The translations under genes and the position numbers were made by a program. DNA of 64,000 nt from Enterococcus sp. DIV1094 (GTDB lineage Bacteria > Bacillota > Bacilli > Lactobacillales > Enterococcaceae): the NCBI RefSeq assembly GCF_017316305.2, contig NZ_CP147250.1:2913001-2977000 (forward strand), written 5' to 3'. The notes under the pieces are model-generated. The model was given only the letters and a program-made list of their open reading frames with translations, was not told the DNA's origin and ran no database searches. Shown here in pieces: positions 35,234 through 43,096 of the stretch. How positions within the stretch are numbered: the first letter of the stretch is position 1; each line of letters starts with the position of its first letter.

Positions 35234-36262
35234 ATGGTTGGGATTCGTGACGTCGCAAGAAAAGCGAATGTCTCTCCAGCGACTGTTTCACGCGTATTGA
35301 ATCAAGACAAGACGATCCATGTTGCACCGGAAACAAAGAAACGGATTTTTGAAGTTGCTGAAAAATTAAACTATGATATCAATAAACGAAAATATATCAA
35401 AAAGCGAATGCCCTCGATTGGTGTGATCTCTACGATCAGCAAAGCGAGCGAAGAACAAGATGTTTATTATAAAGAATTACGTATGGGGTTGGAAGAAGAA
35501 GCCAATCGATTGCATATCGGTATGAATCGGATCTACAATCTCTCAGATGATCCTAAAGAATGGAAAGATTTGGATCAATTAGGCGCGATCATTGTAGTAG
35601 GAACAGTGACAAAACAATCGATCACTGATTTATTAGTACAAAATCAGCATTTGGTCGTCGTCGATAACCCTGACATCCAACAAGAAGTCGATATGGTTTA
35701 TGGTGATCTGGAACGAATGACCAAAGCTGTTTTAGAATTATTTTTAGAAAATGGCCACCAACGGATTGCTTATATCGGAGGCTATCAAGTCGATATGGAT
35801 GAACGAGGAGGCAAAACGATCAATCAAGATGAAAAACGTGTACGTGCCTATCTACATTTCATGACCGATCATCAATTACAAGACTACAGCACCCACTACC
35901 TTGGAAATTGGACAGAAGAAGACGGCGAACGACTAGCAGAAGAATTGATTCAAACTGCCGATCCACTGCCAACCGCCTTACTTGTTGGCAGCGATCCGAT
36001 GGCGATCGGTGTTTACCGCGCGATGAAAAAATATCAAGTGAACATCGGCAAAGACATCGTGATCGCAAGTTTTGACAACATTGAAGCAGCCAGTAAATTA
36101 ACACCTGGATTGACCACCGTCCAAATCAATGCCAAATCCATCGGCAAAGCCGCCGTTCGCTTAGCCGTCGAAAGAATCGATCAAATCCGCGACGAACCAA
36201 TCATCCTAACCTACCCCACCCGTTTAGTAGTAAGAGAAAGCTTTGTGCCAGAGAGGTCGTGA
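35234..36262 (+). CDS. LacI-family transcriptional regulator (GalR-like)
   Basis: The 342 residues start with the LacI helix-turn-helix and hinge (IRDVARKANVSPATVSRVLN at residues 4-23). A periplasmic-binding-protein-like effector domain follows, with SDPMAIGVYRAMKK near 255 and ASFDNIEAASKLTPGLTTV near 280. It probably represses the divergent aga-lacLM operon and responds to a galactoside. The last codons, Glu-Arg-Ser-stop, come from the conserved edge of the downstream repeat. Confidence 0.9.
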   Translation: MVGIRDVARKANVSPATVSRVLNQDKTIHVAPETKKRIFEVAEKLNYDINKRKYIKKRMPSIGVISTISKASEEQDVYYKELRMGLEEEANRLHIGMNRIYNLSDDPKEWKDLDQLGAIIVVGTVTKQSITDLLVQNQHLVVVDNPDIQQEVDMVYGDLERMTKAVLELFLENGHQRIAYIGGYQVDMDERGGKTINQDEKRVRAYLHFMTDHQLQDYSTHYLGNWTEEDGERLAEELIQTADPLPTALLVGSDPMAIGVYRAMKKYQVNIGKDIVIASFDNIEAASKLTPGLTTVQINAKSIGKAAVRLAVERIDQIRDEPIILTYPTRLVVRESFVPERS

Positions 36263-36664
36263 AAGGCGCGATCAGCACAGAGGCATAAGTAAGAAAAATA
36301 GAAAATGGCTTTTTCATTTTTTATTTTTTGTCTTATGTCCGAAGTGTTGCGCCTTGAACACCGTTTACTAGAGGTCGTGAAATGAGCGTTCTGACCTGAG
36401 CAGTAAGATAGAAAATCGGAAAATAGCTCCTCATATTTTTCGATTTTTTAGCTTAGTGTTGAAGGTCAGCTCATTGAACACCGTTTATAGGAGGTCGTGA
36501 GAAAGCCGTTTAGCTCCAAGCATTAAGGCGGAAGTTGGGAAAATAGCTCTCCATATTTTTTCAACTTTCGACTTAATGTCGTAGGAGTTGGCTTTCGAAC
36601 ACCGTTTACCAAAGGTCGTGAGAAAGCCGTTTAGCTCCAAGCATTAAGGCGGAAGTTGGGAAAC
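36253..36664. repeat. Tandem ~120-bp palindromic repeats, three full units and a partial fourth
   Basis: Units begin with (G)AGGTCGTGA at 36253, 36371, 36491 and 36612 and end with GAACACCGTTTA. Each unit folds into a long hairpin. Outer arms differ between units yet stay complementary: GGCGC/GCGCC, TGAGC/GCTCA and AAAGCC/GGCTTT. Inner arms such as CATAAG/CTTATG also pair. Units three and four are nearly identical over 50 bases. The fourth is cut short before the next terminator. I do not know an established name for this element. Confidence 0.8.
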
Positions 36665-36670
36665 CAACTA

Positions 36671-36724
36671 AAAGAGAAGCCACCACGAATCAATCATCGA
36701 TTCGCTCGTGTCTTCTCTGCTTTT
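36671..36724 (-). terminator. Terminator of the methionine-synthase-like gene
   Basis: AGAGAAG...CACGA..GAATC pairs with GATTC.TGGTG...CTTCTCT with small internal mismatches, followed by TTTT on the minus strand. Confidence 0.75.
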
Positions 36725-36767
36725 ATATCATAAAAATATACTTAGTTATTTAAACTTCAACTATCTT

Positions 36768-37898
36768 TTAATTCCAGACTTCTTCTGCAATACCCTTGAT
36801 CAAGGCGATTTTCTCCCACTGTGCTTCTTCAGTCAAGATGTTGCCTTCTTCAGTTGATGCAAAGCCGCACTGTGGACTTAAGCATAGTCGATCCAAAGGG
36901 ATATAGCGAGTGGCTTCATAGATCCGCTCGATGATTTTTTGGCGATCTTCAAGTTCGCCGGATTTTGAGGTAACTAACCCTAAAACAACGAGTTTTCCTT
37001 CACTCACTTTAGCAAGTGGTTCAAATCCGCCAGAACGATCGTTATCATATTCTAAATAATAGGCATGTACGTTTTCGTCCGTAAATAATGGCTCAGCAAC
37101 CGCTTCGTATCCGCCTGCTGCTGCCCAAGTAGAGTGATAATTTCCACGACAGACATGAGTATTCAAAATCAGATCCTGTGGTTGATTTTCAAGAACCGCA
37201 TTATTGATTTGTAAATAGGTCTGCGCCAAATCTTTACGAATCTCGCTTTCCTCTTTATCACTCTCTGCTAAAAATCCTTCTGGTAAAGGTGCTACTAATA
37301 CGCCCCAAGTACAATCATCCAATTGGATCGTTCTGGCACCTGCTTCATATAAGTCAGCGATCACTTGCCGATAAGCGGTAACGATATCTTGAAAAAGTTC
37401 ATCGTTTTCTGGATAGATGGCACGAACAAGTGGTAGGATATCAGGACGTAACAGTTCGACTAATAATTGAGCTGGAGCTGGTATCGTTTGCTTTACTTCG
37501 ATTCCTTCACTTGTATGCGCACGCGTAAATCGAAAATGCTCCACAAACGGATGATGCCCCCCGCTGATTTTTTCTGTGACGGTCACTGTTCCTGGACGTG
37601 TCTCTTCTCCATGAAATTGATACCCCCGATCAGGTACAAAAAACTCGATTCCTTGTAAGCCAAAGAAAAAGTCTAAATGCCACCAGCTTCGACGAAATTC
37701 ACCATCTGTCACCGCATGTAATCCAGCCGTTTCTTGTTTTTTGATCAAATCGATGATTGCTAGATCTTCTACCTCTTTCAGTTCGGCAGCTGAGATAAGC
37801 GATTCGCTATATGCCTTTCGTGCTTGTTTCAATTGATCGGGGCGTAAAAAACTACCAACGATATCATAGCGAAATGGGGATGTTGTTCGATTAGTCAT
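36768..37898 (-). CDS. Cobalamin-independent methionine synthase family protein (YxjG/YxjH-like)
   Basis: From ATG 37898, with AAGGAGG upstream, the product is 376 residues, half the size of MetE and equal to the YxjG/YxjH group. It has the zinc-ligand motif HVCRGN near residue 240 and a second Cys in LCLSPQCGFAS near 345. It probably transfers a methyl group to homocysteine or a related thiol; the methyl donor is not clear. A T-box leader upstream points to control by uncharged tRNA, most likely tRNA-Met. Confidence 0.88.
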   Translation of the reverse strand: MTNRTTSPFRYDIVGSFLRPDQLKQARKAYSESLISAAELKEVEDLAIIDLIKKQETAGLHAVTDGEFRRSWWHLDFFFGLQGIEFFVPDRGYQFHGEETRPGTVTVTEKISGGHHPFVEHFRFTRAHTSEGIEVKQTIPAPAQLLVELLRPDILPLVRAIYPENDELFQDIVTAYRQVIADLYEAGARTIQLDDCTWGVLVAPLPEGFLAESDKEESEIRKDLAQTYLQINNAVLENQPQDLILNTHVCRGNYHSTWAAAGGYEAVAEPLFTDENVHAYYLEYDNDRSGGFEPLAKVSEGKLVVLGLVTSKSGELEDRQKIIERIYEATRYIPLDRLCLSPQCGFASTEEGNILTEEAQWEKIALIKGIAEEVWN

Positions 37899-37947
37899 AA
37901 AAAAATTCCTCCTTATTTTTGCGCAGTAGCAGATAAACGGATGCAAC

Positions 37948-38222
37948 TAAAAAAGCACTCATCCCCTTTGCCAATTTTGACAAAAGGGACGAATGCTTCG
38001 CGTTACCACCCTTATTTACATCATTTTCACAAATAATGCCTCAACGATACCAATTGATATCCGGCGAGTTAACGGTCGCAATCCGGTTCTACTGAATTTG
38101 AGTAAAACAAGCTCCAAGTTCATCTTCACTAAGGTTTCTGGTCTCCTTTTTCACCGTCCGGAGTCTCTTGATCCTTCGCCCATTAGTTACTCTTCTCTTC
38201 TACGCTTTGATATTGTTCAATA
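37948..38222 (-). promoter_or_regulatory. T-box riboswitch leader
   Basis: The minus-strand leader of the methionine-synthase-like gene contains the T-box core AAGGGTGGTAACGCG (38013-37999). It is followed by a terminator hairpin (37998-37948: GCATTCGTCCCTTTTG ... CAAAGGGGATGAGTGC, T6). Upstream are stem I features (GAGTAACTAATGG near 38190) and a candidate ATG specifier in GAAGATGAAC near 38115. Binding of uncharged tRNA would favour antitermination. A TTGACA box (about 38243) lies over the end of the merR-type gene. Confidence 0.88.
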
Positions 38223-38250
38223 ATATCCCATGATTCACTAACAATGTCAA

Positions 38251-39021
38251 CTAATTCCCCTCGTCTTCACTCACATCGATCCATGCTCGGTAATATTCAA
38301 AGGAAAGATTTTCTTTTGTCGTGTGGGTCAATAAGTATTGACCAATCGTCTGTCCCGATTGATAGCCTTGCTCAAGCAAGCTTTCTTTTACTTCAGATAA
38401 ATTATTGTTTTTTGTGTTATTCACTTGCACTTTCAATAAAAAGCGTACGTATTTTTTTTCAAGATCATTTTGCCAGATCGTCTGTGATCCTGGGAGTTCT
38501 TTCGTGTGTTCGTCCGTACAGAATCCATAAATACTGTTCTGGCTATTTTCTGGAAAATAAATCACAAAACTTGAATAATTTTTTAGATATTCCTTTGAAT
38601 AGAGAATGTCATCAGAAGCTGCCACGACAATTTTTTGAAAAGGAATCTCTTCTTCTGGAAATTCGTCTGGTTCACTATCGATCATTTCCTTTAACTGGTT
38701 TTTTCTTGATAATACTTCCTTATGTTTTTGCTCTAAGATTTTTCGCTCGTCATTTAATCGCTCTTCCGTTTCAGCTAAAGTCTCAAATAGCTCATTCAAG
38801 GATTTACTATAAAGATTTTTCATTTGCTTGATTGGAATGTCAAGATTTCGATAAAAATTGATGTCATAGACCTGAAAAATCGCGTCAATATCAAACATCC
38901 GATAGCCATTTTCTTCTTGTCTTGCTGCGTGGATCAACCCTTCTGCATCCCAGTAGCGAATCGTTGATCTTGGTATATTCAGCAACTCGGAGACTTCGCC
39001 AATTGAATAGAGTTTTTTCAT
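38251..39021 (-). CDS. MerR-family transcriptional regulator
   Basis: From ATG 39021, with GAGGTGAAG upstream, the product is 256 residues. The N-terminal winged helix (YSIGEVSELLNIPRSTIRYW at residues 4-23, then EENGYRMFD) is typical of MerR. A coiled coil follows near 75-125 (LNELFETLAETEERLNDERK), and a C-terminal region of about 120 residues may bind ligands, like GyrI/BmrR-type sensors. It is divergent from an ABC exporter whose promoter has a MerR-type spacer, so it probably senses a drug exported by that pump. Confidence 0.9.
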   Translation of the reverse strand: MKKLYSIGEVSELLNIPRSTIRYWDAEGLIHAARQEENGYRMFDIDAIFQVYDINFYRNLDIPIKQMKNLYSKSLNELFETLAETEERLNDERKILEQKHKEVLSRKNQLKEMIDSEPDEFPEEEIPFQKIVVAASDDILYSKEYLKNYSSFVIYFPENSQNSIYGFCTDEHTKELPGSQTIWQNDLEKKYVRFLLKVQVNNTKNNNLSEVKESLLEQGYQSGQTIGQYLLTHTTKENLSFEYYRAWIDVSEDEGN

Positions 39022-39058
39022 ACACTTCACCTCAATGATCAGTGTATGCTTTTTCCTC

Positions 39059-39089
39059 TTGACCTTCAAGTAGCTTTAAGGTGTAGAAT
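39059..39089 (+). promoter_or_regulatory. MerR-type promoter with 19-bp spacer
   Basis: TTGACC (39059-39064) and TAGAAT (39084-39089) are 19 bases apart, longer than the standard 17. An inverted repeat (ACCTT..AAG..CTT..AAGGT, 39062-39082) fills the spacer. MerR proteins twist such promoters to activate them. The boxes TTGAAG and TACACT, 17 apart on the minus strand, may be the regulator's own promoter. Confidence 0.75.
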
Positions 39090-39121
39090 TCGTATTTGTC
39101 GGGAAAAAGGAGGAAAACATC

Positions 39122-40870
39122 ATGAACTTGTTAAAAACATCTATCAAAAACAATAAAGGGATTGCTTTACTTACTCTCTTATTTATTTGTTTACAACTTC
39201 TAGGAACACTAGGCGTACCAAAGTTAGTCGCTGATCTCATTGACCATGGGGTTGCTAGCGGTGAAGTGAGTCAAATCCAACAAATCGGGCTAAAAATGTT
39301 ACTTGTTGCCTTACTCGGTTCTTTTGCCGCTGTTGCTTCAAGTTACTATTCTGCGTTGCTAGCTGCAAGATTTGGCTATCAAACACGAGCAACTTTTTTT
39401 GATAAATTCCAGCAATTATCGATGAAAGATGTCGACCATTTCAACACCGGATCACTCTTGACAAGAATGACTAATGACGTCGACAACGTACAACAAATGA
39501 TCGTCATGTTCTGCCAGATGATCATCCCAGCACCAATCATTTCACTTTTTACGATCTTGATGATGTTGGAGCATTCAGTCAAATTGACAGTGATCACACT
39601 AGGTTCGATCTTCGTCTATGCGGTAGTCATCTATTTTTTGATGAAAAAAGGAACACCTTTATCTTTGAGTATCCAACCAAAAATGGATCGTATCACAACG
39701 ACGTTACGGGAATTTTTTACTGGCGTGAATATGATCCGTGCGTTCAACAATCAAGACTATGAAGAAAACAGAACAAATCAAACATTTAAAAATTATGCGC
39801 AACAAATGATCCGCGTCAATCGAATCTTTGCATGGGTCACACCAATCGCCTTTTTATTGATGGGTATCGTTTATGCCTCGATTCTATGGTTTGGTGGAGG
39901 CTTGGTGGCTAACGGCACCTTACAAATCGGAACAGTGACAGCTATTGTGGAATATTCGATGTTGACACTTGCCTATTTGATGATTGCTGCCATGGTGCTT
40001 GTCATCGTGCCAAAATCCATGTCATGTCTCAAACGGATCGAAGAAGTCTTACATGCTGACATTGAGATCAAAGATCCCGACAAACAAGAAAAATTGACTT
40101 TTGATCCAACAGATGAAGCTTTTTTATCTTTTGAAAATGTTACGTTTCGTTATAACGAAACAGCTGATCCTGTGTTGGAAGACATTGATTTTGTCGTACC
40201 AAAAGGAAAGACGACAGCAATCGTTGGTGGTACTGGCTCAGGAAAAAGTACGATTGCGAAATTGTTGTTACGTCTAAACGATGTATCAAGCGGACAAATC
40301 AAATTAGCAGGTACACCGATCACAAAGATGAATCAAGACACACTCCGAAGTTATATCAGCTATGTTCCGCAAAAAGCTTTCTTATTTAGTGGAACGATTT
40401 TAAGCAATCTACTGATGGGCAACAAAAATGCTACCGATGAAGAACTGGCGAAAGCCGTCCGTGTTGCACAATTGGATGAAGTCTTAGAAAATCTGCCTGA
40501 CAAGTTGAATAGCTTTGTTGCCCAAGGAGGCGATAATTACTCTGGCGGACAAAAACAAAGAATGTGTATCGCTAGAGCTTTAGTCAAACCAGCGGAAATC
40601 TATGTCTTTGATGATAGTTTTTCTGCCCTGGATTATCGGACAGATGCCAAATTACGTCGCGCTTTGCATCAAGAAATGGCGGATAAAACCCTGATCATTG
40701 TTGCGCAAAGACTGAGTACTATCATGAATGCTGACAATATTATTGTTTTAGACCAAGGTCGAATCGTCGGACAAGGAACGCATGAAGAATTATTGAAAAC
40801 CAATCGATCATACCAAGAATTTGCGAAATCACAAGGTATTTTGAAGGAGGGATTTGATGGAAATGACTAA
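39122..40870 (+). CDS. Heterodimeric ABC multidrug exporter, first subunit
   Basis: The 582-residue half-transporter has six membrane spans (residues 15-310) and a nucleotide-binding domain with Walker A GGTGSGKST near 370, signature YSGGQKQR near 478 and Walker B VFDDSFSALD near 500. The residue after Walker B is Asp rather than the catalytic Glu, the mark of the degenerate half of EfrA/LmrC/BmrC-type heterodimers. It overlaps the partner gene by 14 bases. GGAGG precedes the ATG. Confidence 0.9.
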   Translation: MNLLKTSIKNNKGIALLTLLFICLQLLGTLGVPKLVADLIDHGVASGEVSQIQQIGLKMLLVALLGSFAAVASSYYSALLAARFGYQTRATFFDKFQQLSMKDVDHFNTGSLLTRMTNDVDNVQQMIVMFCQMIIPAPIISLFTILMMLEHSVKLTVITLGSIFVYAVVIYFLMKKGTPLSLSIQPKMDRITTTLREFFTGVNMIRAFNNQDYEENRTNQTFKNYAQQMIRVNRIFAWVTPIAFLLMGIVYASILWFGGGLVANGTLQIGTVTAIVEYSMLTLAYLMIAAMVLVIVPKSMSCLKRIEEVLHADIEIKDPDKQEKLTFDPTDEAFLSFENVTFRYNETADPVLEDIDFVVPKGKTTAIVGGTGSGKSTIAKLLLRLNDVSSGQIKLAGTPITKMNQDTLRSYISYVPQKAFLFSGTILSNLLMGNKNATDEELAKAVRVAQLDEVLENLPDKLNSFVAQGGDNYSGGQKQRMCIARALVKPAEIYVFDDSFSALDYRTDAKLRRALHQEMADKTLIIVAQRLSTIMNADNIIVLDQGRIVGQGTHEELLKTNRSYQEFAKSQGILKEGFDGND

Positions 40871-42644
40871 AACAACTGTAAAAAAACAAAGCTTAAAACG
40901 TTTCTGGAAAATGATCCAACCTGAACATAAAATCTTCTATGGTTCACTATTTTGCAGCTTGATCGGTAACACACTCGTCGTTGCGATGCCTTTGATCATG
41001 GGTATCGGGATCGATCAACTTTTAGCACGTATCAAAGCAGTTGGTTTGAACCACATGACTACAACAGATGTGAAAGAAACATTACTTTTACCTGTCATCC
41101 TGTTGGTCCTTTTTTCTTTGCTGAGTAGTGCTATTTCCTTTATCCAAGAATGGGCAATGGCTTCATTGAGTGAGCGTGTTACAGTACGAGTGCGTAAAGA
41201 AGTCACCAAAAAATTCAAAGCCTTACCGATGGCTTTTTATGATCGACATCAAGTAGGCGATATCATTAGTCGGACAACAACTGGCTTGAATCAACTGTCA
41301 CAAGTATTGTTAACAGGGATCAATCAATTTTTCACTTCCCTAGTGACGATCCTTTTAGCTGGTATCATGCTGTTTTATATCGATATAAAATTGACTTTTC
41401 TTGTCCTGGTTTTGATTGTCACTAGCGCGATCGTCACGACAAAATTTGCCAATAAGAATAAAAAAATATCTGATAACAACCAAGAAGAATTGGGCGAACT
41501 TAATAATAAAACGGAAGAATATTTGACTGGTAATCTAGTGATCAAAGCCTTTAATCAGCAAGTATTAGCGATTGAAGAAGTCAAAAAAGTAAATGAAAAA
41601 CAATCCCAAGCATTCAAAAAAGCACAATTTATGAATTTTGCGATCTATCCAGCGATTCGTTTGATCAATCAATTGGCATTCATCGTTAGTGCGATCATTG
41701 GCGCTTCATCTGTCTTAACTGGTGGCATCACGATTGGTTTCTTACAAGCCTACTTACAATATATCAATCAGATCTCTGAACCAATTTCTACAGCTTCTTA
41801 TGTCATCAATTCGGTCCAATCCGCGATGGCTTCGATCGAACGGATTTTTGAAATCATGGATGAACCTGAAGAAGCAATCGATCGTGCTGTAGAAAGTCCA
41901 ATCATTCATCCACAAGGAGCAATCGAATTCAAACATGTCCGTTTTGGGTATACACCAGAAAAACCATTGATGAAAGATGTTAACTTCTCCGTGAAACCAA
42001 AACAAACAGTTGCGATCGTCGGACCAACTGGTGCTGGAAAAACGACACTTGTCAATCTTTTGATGCGTTTTTATGAAATCAATGATGGCCAGATTTTATT
42101 CGACGATCACGACATCACTGATCTGCCAAGGCAAGAGCTACGTCATCTTTTCGGGATGGTTTTACAAAATACTTGGCTATTTGAAGGAACTGTCGCAGAA
42201 AACATCGCTTACGGCAAGAAAGATGCAACAAGAGAAGAAATCATCCAGGCAGCTAAGATTGCCCAATGCGATCATTTTATCCGCACCTTGCCTCAAGGAT
42301 ATGACACGATTATTTCAAGCGAAAACGGATCGATCTCACAAGGACAACAACAGCTTTTGACGATTGCGCGGGTCATTTTAGCTAATCCAGCGGTCGTCAT
42401 TTTGGATGAGGCAACATCGAGTGTAGATACACGTACCGAAGCCTTGATTCAAGAAGCGATGAATGCTTTAACTAAAAATCGTACAAGTTTCGTGATCGCT
42501 CATCGTCTTTCGACAATCGAACATGCGGATATGATATTAGTTATGCAAAATGGGGACATCATTGAAAAAGGAACCCATAAAGAGCTACTACAACAACCAA
42601 CCCTTTACTCAAGCTTATACCATAGCCAATTTCAAAATAATTAA
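40857..42644 (+). CDS. Heterodimeric ABC multidrug exporter, second subunit
   Basis: The 595-residue half-transporter starts at ATG 40857, five bases after GGAGGG. It has six spans and Walker A GPTGAGKTT near 390, signature ISQGQQQ near 492 and Walker B VILDEATSSVD near 515 with the catalytic Glu present. It therefore supplies the active ATP site of the pair. Homologues are EfrB/LmrD/BmrD-type pumps; the drug range is unknown. A strong terminator follows. Confidence 0.9.
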   Translation: MEMTKTTVKKQSLKRFWKMIQPEHKIFYGSLFCSLIGNTLVVAMPLIMGIGIDQLLARIKAVGLNHMTTTDVKETLLLPVILLVLFSLLSSAISFIQEWAMASLSERVTVRVRKEVTKKFKALPMAFYDRHQVGDIISRTTTGLNQLSQVLLTGINQFFTSLVTILLAGIMLFYIDIKLTFLVLVLIVTSAIVTTKFANKNKKISDNNQEELGELNNKTEEYLTGNLVIKAFNQQVLAIEEVKKVNEKQSQAFKKAQFMNFAIYPAIRLINQLAFIVSAIIGASSVLTGGITIGFLQAYLQYINQISEPISTASYVINSVQSAMASIERIFEIMDEPEEAIDRAVESPIIHPQGAIEFKHVRFGYTPEKPLMKDVNFSVKPKQTVAIVGPTGAGKTTLVNLLMRFYEINDGQILFDDHDITDLPRQELRHLFGMVLQNTWLFEGTVAENIAYGKKDATREEIIQAAKIAQCDHFIRTLPQGYDTIISSENGSISQGQQQLLTIARVILANPAVVILDEATSSVDTRTEALIQEAMNALTKNRTSFVIAHRLSTIEHADMILVMQNGDIIEKGTHKELLQQPTLYSSLYHSQFQNN

Positions 42645-42648
42645 GTAG

Positions 42649-42698
42649 AAAAAAGCCAACTTCGTCTAGGAATATTTCGAAGCGAAGTTGGCTTTTTT
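42649..42698. terminator. Bidirectional terminator between exporter and surface-protein genes
   Basis: AAAAAGCCAACTTCG pairs with CGAAGTTGGCTTTTTT, with T runs in both directions. It serves two convergent genes. Confidence 0.92.
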
Positions 42699-42709
42699 GA
42701 TTGATCGTA

Positions 42710-43096
42710 TCAAGTTTTACGTTTTTTCTTTTTGTTGTAGATGTAAGCAGCAATTGTTCCACTGACGATCGCTAAACCAAGAATGCTGGCGCTCGATTGC
42801 AACTCACCTGTTTTTGGTAAGTTTTTCGCCGTATTTTCTTGTGCTTTCTTCTGTTGTGTCGCAGTAGAATTAGCTTGTTTCTTTTCCTGATTTTCTCCGC
42901 TTGCGTTCCCATTTCCACCCGCAGCGCCTCGTTTGCTCACTGTTACTTGACTTGTTTCTGAAACTGAGCCATTAGTATAAGTGATCGTGTAAGTTCCTTC
43001 TTTGTTCGTATCAACAGTTCCTGATACCATACTTTCATCAAAGGTGACTGAAAATCCTGCACGATTGGTTGCCGAGACGAAACCATCGCTTGGCTT
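42710..43096 (-). pseudogene. Detached LPXTG anchor end of the surface protein
   Basis: This segment continues the reading frame of the 43097-45715 protein directly after an amber codon (TAG 43099-43097). It holds the rest of the fifth Ig-like repeat, a charged Gln/Lys/Asn-rich stalk, the sortase motif LPKTG, a hydrophobic span and a KKKKRK tail. An internal ATG at 43030 has no good ribosome site and no signal peptide, so it is unlikely to be made alone. Confidence 0.85.

Noticed and set aside
36253..36664. CRISPR array
   Set aside because: Units are ~120 bp and repeat along most of their length with no unique spacers, and no cas genes are near.
42710..43030. Independent small LPXTG protein starting at 43030
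   Set aside because: It has no signal peptide or ribosome site and is in frame with the upstream surface protein across a single TAG.
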